Positions 1-5,157 of a DNA stretch of 5,157 bases are shown here, piece by piece. Source of the stretch: Candidatus Thorarchaeota archaeon (GTDB lineage Archaea; Asgardarchaeota; Thorarchaeia; Thorarchaeales; Thorarchaeaceae); NCBI GenBank assembly GCA_016840245.1, contig JAEOST010000478.1:1-5157 (forward strand). Reading direction: 5' to 3'. Position numbers and translations under genes: made by a program. The notes under the pieces were generated by a model. It was given only the letters and a program-made list of their open reading frames with translations. It ran no database searches and was not told the origin of the DNA. Position 1 is the stretch's first letter; each line of letters begins with the position of its first letter.

Positions 1-491
1 AAGTTCCGGTGTTTCTAAAGTGGCCAAATGATTTGATGCTTGAAGAGAAGAAACTTGGGGGTATACTTACCGAGCTGATACTCCCCTCTGAAACTCAACG
101 CTATGCTGTGACTGGTATAGGAATAAATGTCAATTTTCCAACTAGTGACCTGCAGCAAGACCTGCAACTTGGTTCTACAACACTCCAGACGGTAACAGGC
201 AAGCAATACTCTTTGGAATGTATAATTGTTGACGTTATTGATCACATTTTATCACGAATAGCTTCTCTTGAAGATCCTGATAGTGGTTATTCCGTGGTTG
301 AAGAATGGACCACAATGAGTTCAACCTTAGGACGACGTGTCACTGCTACTCTTGATGAAGATGTGCACACTGGCCTAGCAGCAAGAATTACTCAGTCTGG
401 GTCTCTAGTCATAGTGGAAGATGATGGAACTGAGTTTGTGTTAGACGCAGGTGATGTCACACATCTCAATGACAATTTACCGCGACCATAG
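1..491 (+). CDS. birA: Biotin-protein ligase (BirA/BPL family), 5'-truncated, catalytic C-half plus C-terminal domain
   Basis: This enzyme activates biotin with ATP to biotinyl-5'-AMP and transfers it to the target lysine of a biotin carboxyl carrier protein in the cytosol. The reading frame is open to the left edge (first full codon at base 3), so a GTG at base 9 is not the true start and the N-terminal half lies outside the window. Of the 162 visible residues, KWPND is at 6-10 and KKLGGIL at 16-22; Lys17 has the same spacing from KWPND as the active-site lysine of E. coli BirA. GIGINVNFP at 38-46 is the next family signature. Residues from about 110 to the end (GRRVTA, then short strands ending in a GDVTHL segment) fit the SH3-like BPL C-terminal domain. 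The length after KWPND is close to that of E. coli BirA, so the 3' end is complete. Whether an N-terminal repressor HTH exists cannot be seen. Confidence 0.95.
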   Translation, partial: VPVFLKWPNDLMLEEKKLGGILTELILPSETQRYAVTGIGINVNFPTSDLQQDLQLGSTTLQTVTGKQYSLECIIVDVIDHILSRIASLEDPDSGYSVVEEWTTMSSTLGRRVTATLDEDVHTGLAARITQSGSLVIVEDDGTEFVLDAGDVTHLNDNLPRP

Positions 492-537
492 CAACAACCT
501 TTTCACAGTTCTTACGAGAAGTATCTATCTGATAGCC

Positions 538-990
538 ATGCCTCATTTCGGACTAATCAAACCTGGATTGTCTACTCATGAAGACGCCTTGTTCAGGGCA
601 AAATTGCATGTACGGGGTGGACGAATCCGTCGATCACAAGGACGCATTCCAGATGCAGTGGCAGCATTCTATGATGCGCTCTCATCTGCGATGCTACACT
701 ACGTATCATCCCCGAAGCATGTTCGAGGCCTTGACATTCGAAAGGGGGAGAATCTCGACGATGATAGAACGGTGTTCACTATTCTGAAACGGTCATGGAT
801 AATCGATGACTCGGTCTCTGGAAATGATTTCGAGTTCATCTACAATGCAATGGATGATGCAATAGAGGGGAAACTCATCGATTTAGATTCAGATCACTTT
901 GTTTGTCTACTAGAGATTATCTTGACTCAGCTTGACGTTCTCCCACTTGGTGAAGGCGAACTTCCTGATGAACTCCCAGTTACCATGTAA
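538..990 (+). CDS. Small helical protein of unknown function (150 aa)
   Basis: I do not recognise this family. The chosen ATG at 538 gives 150 residues and leaves 46 bases after the ligase stop. An in-frame ATG at 451 would overlap the ligase by 41 bases and add 29 residues that look like a translation of ligase coding sequence in another frame. No clear ribosome-binding site precedes either start. Residues 15-57 look strongly helical: an Arg/Lys-rich stretch (RAKLHVRGGRIRRSQGR, 20-36) runs into an amphipathic DAVAAFYDALSSAMLHYV segment, resembling a TPR or HEPN-like helical hairpin. Residues 95-132 form two further probable helices. There is no signal peptide, membrane helix or Cys cluster, so it is probably cytosolic. 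It may be co-transcribed with the ligase. Its stop codon lies inside the end of the convergent membrane protein gene. Confidence 0.7.
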   Translation: MPHFGLIKPGLSTHEDALFRAKLHVRGGRIRRSQGRIPDAVAAFYDALSSAMLHYVSSPKHVRGLDIRKGENLDDDRTVFTILKRSWIIDDSVSGNDFEFIYNAMDDAIEGKLIDLDSDHFVCLLEIILTQLDVLPLGEGELPDELPVTM

Positions 991-2017
991 ATGGGAAGAT
1001 TATGAATAGAATCTCCAATAATATCGGTATCAATGCTGTACTTACTACTTTTTGGAACATCCCTGTTTCAAATGGGAATTCCCGCAATTTCTCAACCTCA
1101 CCATAAAGCATAATCAACGATTGCAGCTGAATAAATGAAACCAACATCTCATCCTCTGAGTGCTCACGCTTAGGATCACTCAGTTCCTCAACTCTCTCAG
1201 ATATCTCTTCAAGTCTCGTTAACTTTTCGTCCTTGAGAATTGTACGTACCGACATCTGAGGAATCAGGAACACAGCTAGTGCCAGTAGCATGAATGAAAA
1301 TGCAAGCAAGTATCCAACAACTGCTTGTTCCAGTGACCTGGCGATAACAATTGTCAAAGACCCTACAGCAGCAACAAGAACCGTGAAGACAAAGTAGAAG
1401 TCTCCGATAGCTTTTGCACCACCGCATCTATCCGGTCGAAGGATGTTAATCTGCAGATCATGTCTAAGTTCATGGGGAAGCATGAGTAGATTGGGAATTG
1501 CACCAATTGCATCTACACCTAGCAATCCTACTAAGCCCATACATATGCATACTAGAACAAAAAACGGCATCAACTCCATAGTCAGCGGAAAGAAACCAGA
1601 AAATAGCGGCCAAACACTCATTGCTACAATAAGTGCACCATATGTTAGAATAACCCCTATTGCGGCATGCGCATCAGAATATACAGCATCACGTTCAAGG
1701 AATTTTTTCTTCTCTTCTGTATCCTTGAAACTGAGTTGGTCGATTGTCTTGTAGTATGCCTGCTTTAGAAACAAAGCACCCCAGCCAAAGACACCAAAGA
1801 ATAGAATTGCTGCAACTGAAGATAGTAGTAAATCAACATCTATCATCTCCTGAGGTATCCTGCCAATAGACCAGAGACTCACAAACGACAAGAGAAGTGC
1901 AAATGCCACTAAAAACATCGCTGCTAATGCAAGGCTTCCTGGTTTTCCTCTAATACGAAAAACCCTTTCTGAGAGAAGGGGCCAATCATTTGCCTCAGCC
2001 AAACAAACACCCCTCAT
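980..2017 (-). CDS. Polytopic membrane protein with a PDRCGG loop and coiled-coil segment, function unknown
   Basis: Starting at the ATG with its first base at 2017 the protein has 345 residues. A TTG at 2050 would add 11 residues but would run over the divergent gene's upstream region; a GGGG run lies just before the ATG. About seven hydrophobic helices are visible, near residues 29-50, 64-84, 117-139, 149-175, 205-226, 232-252 and 324-343. Between helices four and five is a polar loop, HELRHDLQINILRPDRCGGAKAIGDF. The PDxxGG pattern recalls bacterial integral membrane proteins of unknown function carrying an HPDxxGGL motif; this is from memory and unverified. Residues 260-312 are charged and helical, probably a cytosolic coiled coil, followed by REFPFETG and the last helix. 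It could be a transporter or sensor; no catalytic or binding signature supports either. Confidence 0.85.
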   Translation of the reverse strand: MRGVCLAEANDWPLLSERVFRIRGKPGSLALAAMFLVAFALLLSFVSLWSIGRIPQEMIDVDLLLSSVAAILFFGVFGWGALFLKQAYYKTIDQLSFKDTEEKKKFLERDAVYSDAHAAIGVILTYGALIVAMSVWPLFSGFFPLTMELMPFFVLVCICMGLVGLLGVDAIGAIPNLLMLPHELRHDLQINILRPDRCGGAKAIGDFYFVFTVLVAAVGSLTIVIARSLEQAVVGYLLAFSFMLLALAVFLIPQMSVRTILKDEKLTRLEEISERVEELSDPKREHSEDEMLVSFIQLQSLIMLYGEVEKLREFPFETGMFQKVVSTALIPILLEILFIIFPFTW

Positions 2018-2063
2018 AGCATCCCCGATGTATGATATTATTCTTTCCAAGAGTAGAGATGCA

Positions 2064-2072
2064 AAGTTAATA
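2064..2072. promoter_or_regulatory. Possible shared TATA-like element between divergent genes
   Basis: The near-palindrome GTTAATAAC sits in the AT-rich stretch between the two divergent genes. It lies about 47 to 55 bases from the ATG at 2017 on the minus strand and about 37 to 45 bases before the TTG at 2109 on the plus strand. Either distance is compatible with an archaeal TATA box plus a short leader. A second candidate for the plus gene is GATATAAC at 2118-2125, which would suit a start at or after the TTG at 2145. Confidence 0.25.
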
Positions 2073-2108
2073 ACCGTTCAAATCAATCTAATCACAGAGT
2101 GTGTCAGA

Positions 2109-2840
2109 TTGAGGGTTGATATAACAAATACACCTCACACAGGATTGTTCTGGGAAGAACTCGAAGAGATATTTGGACCAATTCTTAGACCAATATTGGA
2201 TCCAGTTCTAGAGGCATTGCAGGATGTCAGTCTACGAATGACATTTCTGTCAACCATTGTCACGTTTGTAGTTGTACTTGGAGGTATGATTTTTCTCATT
2301 TACGAAGGACCAATCCTGATAAAATTGGTCGGATTGAGTCCGAGTGAGGAATCCCCACCATCTCGTAGGTCACCGAGGACAACGAGTCCAGAGACACGTC
2401 CTTCACATACTCAAAAGCGACAGCCGACAGTGAGTCGTAGGCCTGATCAAACTGTTCAATCGCATCGCATGAGTAGACCAGAACGACCTAAACCAGTTGC
2501 TGAATTAGAGGGTGTCAAAGTAATATCGGAATTAAAACCAAAGGGAGATCTTCTAGAATTCATAGTGGATGTGAGTAACGGTCGCGATACCCGAATAGAC
2601 ATGGTTGTGGTCAATGTCAACTTACCACGTGGATTAGAAACAGCCAGTGGGTCTTTCAGAATGAAACGTCTGGGAACTGTACATCCTGGAACATCTGAAT
2701 CAGTAGTTATTAGCATTCGTGATGTTGGTGGAGATATCACTCAAATCACTGGATATGTTGAGTTCATGGGTGCAGCATACCAAGTGACAAGAATAACTAT
2801 CCCGCCTCCTACTGAGATTACTCCTGTTGAGATTATCTAG
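2109..2840 (+). CDS. Membrane-anchored protein: single TM helix, basic Pro/Arg/Ser linker, C-terminal Ig-like beta domain
   Basis: I do not recognise a named family. The start is uncertain. An ATG at 2028 is in frame but lies 10 bases from the divergent gene's ATG and leaves no promoter room; TTG codons at 2109 and 2145 are more plausible, and I use 2109 (243 residues). Residues 14-43 form an amphipathic acidic segment (EELEEIFGPIL...), followed by a membrane helix at about 45-64. Residues 77-130 are rich in Pro, Ser, Thr, Arg and Lys and probably disordered. Residues 131-233 show alternating strands with LPRGLE, a G-x-V-HPGTSE turn and GYVEF, typical of a beta-sandwich. The basic linker after the helix suggests, by the positive-inside rule, that the beta domain is cytosolic. 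The fold resembles Ig-like or adaptin-appendage-type sandwiches only in general pattern. The stop is 44 bases from the convergent methyltransferase gene. Confidence 0.75.
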   Translation: MRVDITNTPHTGLFWEELEEIFGPILRPILDPVLEALQDVSLRMTFLSTIVTFVVVLGGMIFLIYEGPILIKLVGLSPSEESPPSRRSPRTTSPETRPSHTQKRQPTVSRRPDQTVQSHRMSRPERPKPVAELEGVKVISELKPKGDLLEFIVDVSNGRDTRIDMVVVNVNLPRGLETASGSFRMKRLGTVHPGTSESVVISIRDVGGDITQITGYVEFMGAAYQVTRITIPPPTEITPVEII

Positions 2841-2884
2841 ACTGGATGTCTCTGTTTCGATTGATATACTCAAACTGAACGAGC

Positions 2885-3403
2885 TTAGTAGCTGTCATAG
2901 CCAGAACCAGCAAGATATTGCTGAGCGCCACCGCCCCTTCCACGGAGCATGCCTGTCTTCATCATGTAAAATTTGTACTCTTTATCAAATCTCTTGATCA
3001 TAATACCTTCTTCATACTTTGCTAGGACAAACCAGAGAGCAAAGAATACTGGCAGGACCGTGACAATGGCTAGACTCCGGAACAGAAACACGTATGCGAT
3101 ATTCATGTACAAAGCGCCTGCTGCGATAGGATGTCTGACCTTTGCATAGATACCTTCAGTCACAATCTTATCCACATTCTGTGGTGACATACGTGTCTGT
3201 TTGAACTCATGAGCAGCAGCGACGTTTCTTACGAATTTAGAAGCAAGCCAAACGCCTACGCCAATGAAAATGAAATCCCACAGCTCGGCACTATAGCTCC
3301 AACTACTTAGTGCAATTGGTACTAACACTGCGAAGTTCATCACTACGAGAACACTGCGAAGTGCGTAGTTCTCCTCTGGACTCTGATTCTCCTCAACCGT
3401 CAT
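2885..3403 (-). CDS. ICMT/PEMT-like integral membrane methyltransferase
   Basis: This 172-residue protein fits the isoprenylcysteine carboxyl methyltransferase / phospholipid N-methyltransferase superfamily, SAM-dependent enzymes that methylate lipid-like substrates inside the membrane. Hydrophobic segments lie at about 14-34, 41-60, 95-109 and 110-129. The family signature is clear: GIYAKVRHP at 84-92, with the RHP motif, then a Glu pair (131-132) and FDKEYKFY at 139-146, matching the usual E...fg.eY..Y cofactor-site pattern. The length suits the short microbial forms. The true substrate cannot be read from sequence; isoprenylated thiols, phospholipids or a quinone-like lipid are all possible. 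Residues 154-172 form a Gly/Tyr-rich tail (RGRGGGAQQYLAGSGYDSY), which I do not associate with this family. The ATG at 3403 has a TATA-like box at 3435-3442 upstream and no clear Shine-Dalgarno sequence. Confidence 0.88.
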   Translation of the reverse strand: MTVEENQSPEENYALRSVLVVMNFAVLVPIALSSWSYSAELWDFIFIGVGVWLASKFVRNVAAAHEFKQTRMSPQNVDKIVTEGIYAKVRHPIAAGALYMNIAYVFLFRSLAIVTVLPVFFALWFVLAKYEEGIMIKRFDKEYKFYMMKTGMLRGRGGGAQQYLAGSGYDSY

Positions 3404-3434
3404 TTTTTGGGCTCGACCCTCACCTTAATCTCTG

Positions 3435-3442
3435 TATTTTAT
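3435..3442 (-). promoter_or_regulatory. Probable TATA box for the ICMT-like gene
   Basis: Read on the minus strand this is ATAAAATA, preceded by the purine-rich AGG of a possible BRE. Its centre is about 35 bases upstream of the ATG at 3403, which predicts a transcription start near 3412 and a leader of roughly 10 bases, as is common in archaea. The assignment is by position and composition only. Confidence 0.4.
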
Positions 3443-3490
3443 CCTGATAATCTTTCGCACACGATTTCATCCAATCTGTCATCTCTTTTA

Positions 3491-3551
3491 CTAGAGAATA
3501 TCGGTTTATACACTAGTAACCGAGTAAACCTAACGATTTCAGATACTCTAG
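3491..3551. promoter_or_regulatory. Nested inverted repeats in the divergent intergenic region
   Basis: An outer inverted pair CTAGAG (3491-3496) / CTCTAG (3546-3551) encloses an inner pair GGTTTA (3503-3508) / TAAACC (3525-3530). CGGTT (3502-3506) also pairs with AACCG (3518-3522). The left inner arm contains the TATA-like TTTATA at 3505-3510, the best candidate promoter for the surface protein gene on the plus strand. The spacing of the arms is not symmetric, so this may be a regulator-binding region or chance. Confidence 0.3.
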
Positions 3552-3575
3552 AAAAGACTGATATTCACTAAAATC

Positions 3576-3599
3576 ATGAGATTCTCTGATTCATCTCAT
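3576..3599 (+). repeat. Short inverted repeat in the leader of the surface protein gene
   Basis: ATGAGAT (3576-3582) and ATCTCAT (3593-3599) can form a 7-bp stem with a 10-base loop. It lies 30 bases before the chosen ATG at 3630 and contains the alternative in-frame ATG at 3576. No known riboswitch or leader motif is recognised. Confidence 0.3.
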
Positions 3600-3629
3600 C
3601 AGATACAGGTCTGTGGGGTTCTGACAACA

Positions 3630-4799
3630 ATGAACGAGAAACGAATTGTTATACTGGCGATGTTCATGGTTTCACTCATGTTTCTATTGCAACCAAGTGC
3701 TGTCGATGCAGCAGACTGGGAACTTGAGGAAACCAATGTCACGATTGAAGCTGGAAATTGGTACTTGGTGTATGATCCAATGACAACGGGATCTACTTTT
3801 AGTGGTTATTTTGAAGCACACTCCGAAGCACAATGGATAGACTTCTTCATCTGTGACGAAGCTAATAAGGATCTATGGGAGTCAACCGGTTCCGCTTCAG
3901 TTTACGAACTCTTAGAAAATTGGTACATTGCAAGTTTTGATTTCTCCATACCATATGATGATACATGGTATGCTATTTTCTCCAATCGGGATGGTTCGAG
4001 TTCAGTAACTCTTGATATAGGGGCTGATGAGAATGGAGACGGATCTCCCTATTATGACCCTGGTTCTTACGATGACACAGAATATAAGATAGTACTCTAC
4101 CCAAATCACTACTGGCATTCTTGGGCTACCTTCACTACAGGTAGTACACTATCTGGACATGTTTCAACATGGTTCTCCACTGATGGTGTTGATGTATTCT
4201 TCTGTGATGATGATAACTTTAATGACTTTCATAATGGCTTAGCATATACAAGATATGCTGCTGAAACCAATATGCATCAGACTTCATTTGGCACATTCAA
4301 TGTACCATACACTGACACTTGGCATTTAGTCGTCCATGCTAAGGATCAAGCTGACACTGTGACTATATCCCTTGGGTATAACTACAATTACAACACCGAC
4401 ACAACAACAACACCCGCCCCAACCACAACCTCCGAAACAACGACTCCTTCTGAAACAACCACAACTGAGACCACCGACACAACTACAACCGAGCCAACAT
4501 CAACAAGCACGACCTCCTATTATGAGTCTGATGATTCAATGATGACGATTGTCATCGCAGGTGTGGCAATCATTGCAATTATTGGCATCGGAGCTGTAGT
4601 CTGTTCACGACGTGGTGGCGATGGACTCCCTCCAACTCCTGGAGCCTATGATGTTGTGACACCTGGTCCATCCGCACCATCCGCTGCAAGAGCGGCTCCT
4701 GCTGCCGCAGCGGCGACTATACTAGTCATATGTCCATACTGTGGTGCAAAGACGGAACAAGGAATACTAGAATGTAGGAATTGTGGTGCAGAGTTATAG
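3630..4799 (+). CDS. Surface protein: two tandem beta-domains, Thr-rich stalk, TM helix, cytosolic zinc ribbon
   Basis: I chose the ATG at 3630 (389 residues) because it places a normal signal peptide at the N-terminus: MNEKR, a hydrophobic core at 6-20 and a likely cleavage after VDA at 27. An ATG at 3576 would put 18 polar residues before it. Residues about 32-131 and 150-249 are two related beta-rich domains. A Thr-rich stalk spans 256-295 and is likely glycosylated. A membrane helix at about 303-325 ends in CSRRGG, a stop-transfer signal, so the C-terminus is cytosolic. A Pro/Ala-rich linker leads to a C-terminal zinc ribbon with Cys368, Cys371, Cys382 and Cys385. DENGDGS at 133-139, between the domains, resembles a calcium-binding loop. 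The beta-domains recall GOLD/emp24 or bacterial PPC domains in pattern only. The role is unknown; a surface receptor or adhesin coupled to a cytosolic partner is an inference. Confidence 0.88.
   Translation: MNEKRIVILAMFMVSLMFLLQPSAVDAADWELEETNVTIEAGNWYLVYDPMTTGSTFSGYFEAHSEAQWIDFFICDEANKDLWESTGSASVYELLENWYIASFDFSIPYDDTWYAIFSNRDGSSSVTLDIGADENGDGSPYYDPGSYDDTEYKIVLYPNHYWHSWATFTTGSTLSGHVSTWFSTDGVDVFFCDDDNFNDFHNGLAYTRYAAETNMHQTSFGTFNVPYTDTWHLVVHAKDQADTVTISLGYNYNYNTDTTTTPAPTTTSETTTPSETTTTETTDTTTTEPTSTSTTSYYESDDSMMTIVIAGVAIIAIIGIGAVVCSRRGGDGLPPTPGAYDVVTPGPSAPSAARAAPAAAAATILVICPYCGAKTEQGILECRNCGAEL
3723..4376 (+). repeat. Internal tandem duplication of a roughly 100-residue beta domain
   Basis: The two copies (3723-4022 and 4077-4376) share an ordered set of landmarks: TTGSTFSG against TTGSTLSG, IDFFICDEAN against VDVFFCDDDN, FSIPYDDTWYAIF against FNVPYTDTWHLVV, and VTLDIG against VTISLG. 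The order and spacing are the same, which shows duplication of one domain. Each copy keeps one Cys in the FF(I)C(D) strand, so the pair could form a disulfide or bind a ligand. Confidence 0.8.
4395..4514 (+). repeat. Low-complexity Thr-codon tract (stalk)
   Basis: This stretch consists mainly of ACA, ACC and ACT codons with scattered GAA/GAG, CCA/CCC and TCC/TCT, so the plus strand is very rich in A and C. It encodes the Thr/Glu/Pro/Ser stalk of the surface protein. Such tracts often vary in length between strains. The synonymous codons are mixed, so it is not a perfect microsatellite. Confidence 0.85.
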
Positions 4800-4819
4800 C
4801 ACTCACGACATAGGAACGG

Positions 4820-4841
4820 TTCTCACCTTCGAGGGTGAGAA
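4820..4841. terminator. Hairpin between convergent genes, possible bidirectional terminator
   Basis: TTCTCACC (4820-4827) and GGGTGAGAA (4833-4841) form a perfect 8-bp stem over a TTCGAG loop. It begins 20 bases after the surface protein stop and ends 8 bases before the stop of the convergent gene. On the plus strand it is followed by a pyrimidine-rich TCTTCCTTCTATTC; on the minus strand there is no T-run. Archaeal termination usually relies on T-runs, so its role could instead be transcript-end protection. Confidence 0.5.
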
Positions 4842-4849
4842 TCTTCCTT

Positions 4850-5143
4850 CTATTCTGCAGCTATTGATGATACGTGAAGTTCCTGCGTTTCATCTTGTAG
4901 CATCCAGTCATCAAAGACTATAGTTATCTCCTCAGATTTTGGATGCCGCGATCCACAATGCAGACAGTACCATCCATCTCTGTGACCAAAGTCAACATGG
5001 AATCCAATCTGATATTCTTGCCTAGCTATCTTGTTATAGAAGTTAATCACAGCCACTGAGGTCGTGCGACCACCATCTATGAAGATGGCATTTCCACAAT
5101 GGCAATCGTAGAACTCGAATCTTGGCTCCGCCTTCTGCTCCAT
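4850..5143 (-). CDS. Small probable zinc-binding protein (CxC and CxxC), function unknown
   Basis: The protein has 97 residues. The start is well bounded: an in-frame TGA lies three codons upstream of the ATG at 5143, and no other start codon falls between. Cys14 and Cys16 (DCHCGN) together with Cys60 and Cys63 (WYCLHCGSRH) give four ligands with a 43-residue insert, which fits a zinc-ribbon-like fold; His15, His54, His62 and His67 are further possible ligands. The insert carries GGRTTSVAVINFYNKIA and GFHVDFGHRDG, which look like beta strands and one helix. There is no signal peptide or membrane helix, so it is probably cytosolic. I do not recognise a family. It is convergent with the surface protein gene across the hairpin, so the two are probably separate units; what lies upstream of it is outside the window. 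Confidence 0.75.
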   Translation of the reverse strand: MEQKAEPRFEFYDCHCGNAIFIDGGRTTSVAVINFYNKIARQEYQIGFHVDFGHRDGWYCLHCGSRHPKSEEITIVFDDWMLQDETQELHVSSIAAE

Positions 5144-5157
5144 GTTGACTTGTCACT

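Noticed and set aside
15..245. Minus-strand open frame of 76 codons inside the biotin ligase gene
   Set aside because: It is antisense to clearly conserved KWPND/GIGIN coding sequence and has no recognisable domain.
578..787. Plus-strand open frame of 69 codons in another frame of the helical protein gene
   Set aside because: It lies wholly within the longer gene, and its translation is rich in Met, Cys and His as expected for an out-of-frame reading.
1209..1427. Minus-strand open frame of 72 codons within the seven-helix protein gene
   Set aside because: It is an alternate-frame shadow, Cys-rich without order, while the main frame shows regular membrane helices.
1443..1754. Plus-strand open frame of 103 codons opposite the seven-helix protein
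   Set aside because: Antisense to a good membrane protein; composition rich in Ser, Ile and Pro with no domain pattern.
2456..2740. Minus-strand open frame of 94 codons opposite the Ig-like domain
   Set aside because: Antisense to the beta-domain coding sequence, with no recognisable motif.
3403..3408. T-run TTTTTT at the start of the ICMT-like gene as a plus-strand terminator
   Set aside because: No plus-strand gene ends near it; it is simply the A-rich leader before the minus-strand ATG.
4731..4787. C-terminal zinc ribbon as a transcription factor DNA-binding domain
   Set aside because: It is attached to a membrane protein and follows the short C-x2-C-x10-C-x2-C pattern of generic archaeal ribbons; no TFIIB or TFS hallmarks are present.
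1..5157. A defence island, mobile element or other multi-gene system
   Set aside because: No transposase, integrase, nuclease, reverse transcriptase or CRISPR repeats are visible, and frequent strand switches with convergent ends argue against one functional operon.

Overview
The window looks like a piece of an archaeal chromosome, moderately AT-rich and gene-dense, with single genes or short units on both strands. The case for an archaeon is cumulative. It rests on a surface protein built as signal peptide, beta-rich ectodomain, Thr-rich stalk, one membrane helix and a cytosolic zinc ribbon; a short four-helix ICMT/PEMT-like methyltransferase; TATA-like elements about 25 to 35 bases before starts; and weak or absent Shine-Dalgarno sequences. 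The style of the surface and membrane-anchored proteins resembles Asgard (Thorarchaeota-like) genomes. That placement is an inference and cannot be proven from the window.

Layout from left to right. At 1-491 (+) is the 3' part of a biotin-protein ligase gene, whose 5' part lies outside the window. At 538-990 (+) is a small helical protein that I do not recognise; its 3' end overlaps the next gene tail-to-tail by 11 bases. At 980-2017 (-) is a polytopic membrane protein with a PDRCGG loop. At about 2109-2840 (+) is a divergently transcribed, single-helix membrane protein with a basic Pro/Arg/Ser linker and a C-terminal beta-sandwich-like domain. At 2885-3403 (-) is the ICMT/PEMT-like methyltransferase. 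Bases 3404-3629 are a divergent intergenic region with TATA-like boxes and nested inverted repeats. At 3630-4799 (+) is the two-domain surface protein with the zinc ribbon. A hairpin at 4820-4841 separates it from the convergent gene at 4850-5143 (-), which encodes a small CxC/CxxC probable zinc protein.

Only the ligase and the methyltransferase can be assigned to families by clear motifs. Four of the seven proteins are membrane or surface proteins, but the strand switches and convergent ends argue against one operon, so I see no firm multi-gene system. The most interesting items are the surface protein (tandem beta-domains outside, zinc ribbon inside), the membrane-anchored Ig-like protein divergent from the PDRCGG membrane protein, and the ICMT-like enzyme with an unusual Gly/Tyr-rich tail. 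I see no RNA genes, CRISPR arrays, insertion sequences or attachment sites.
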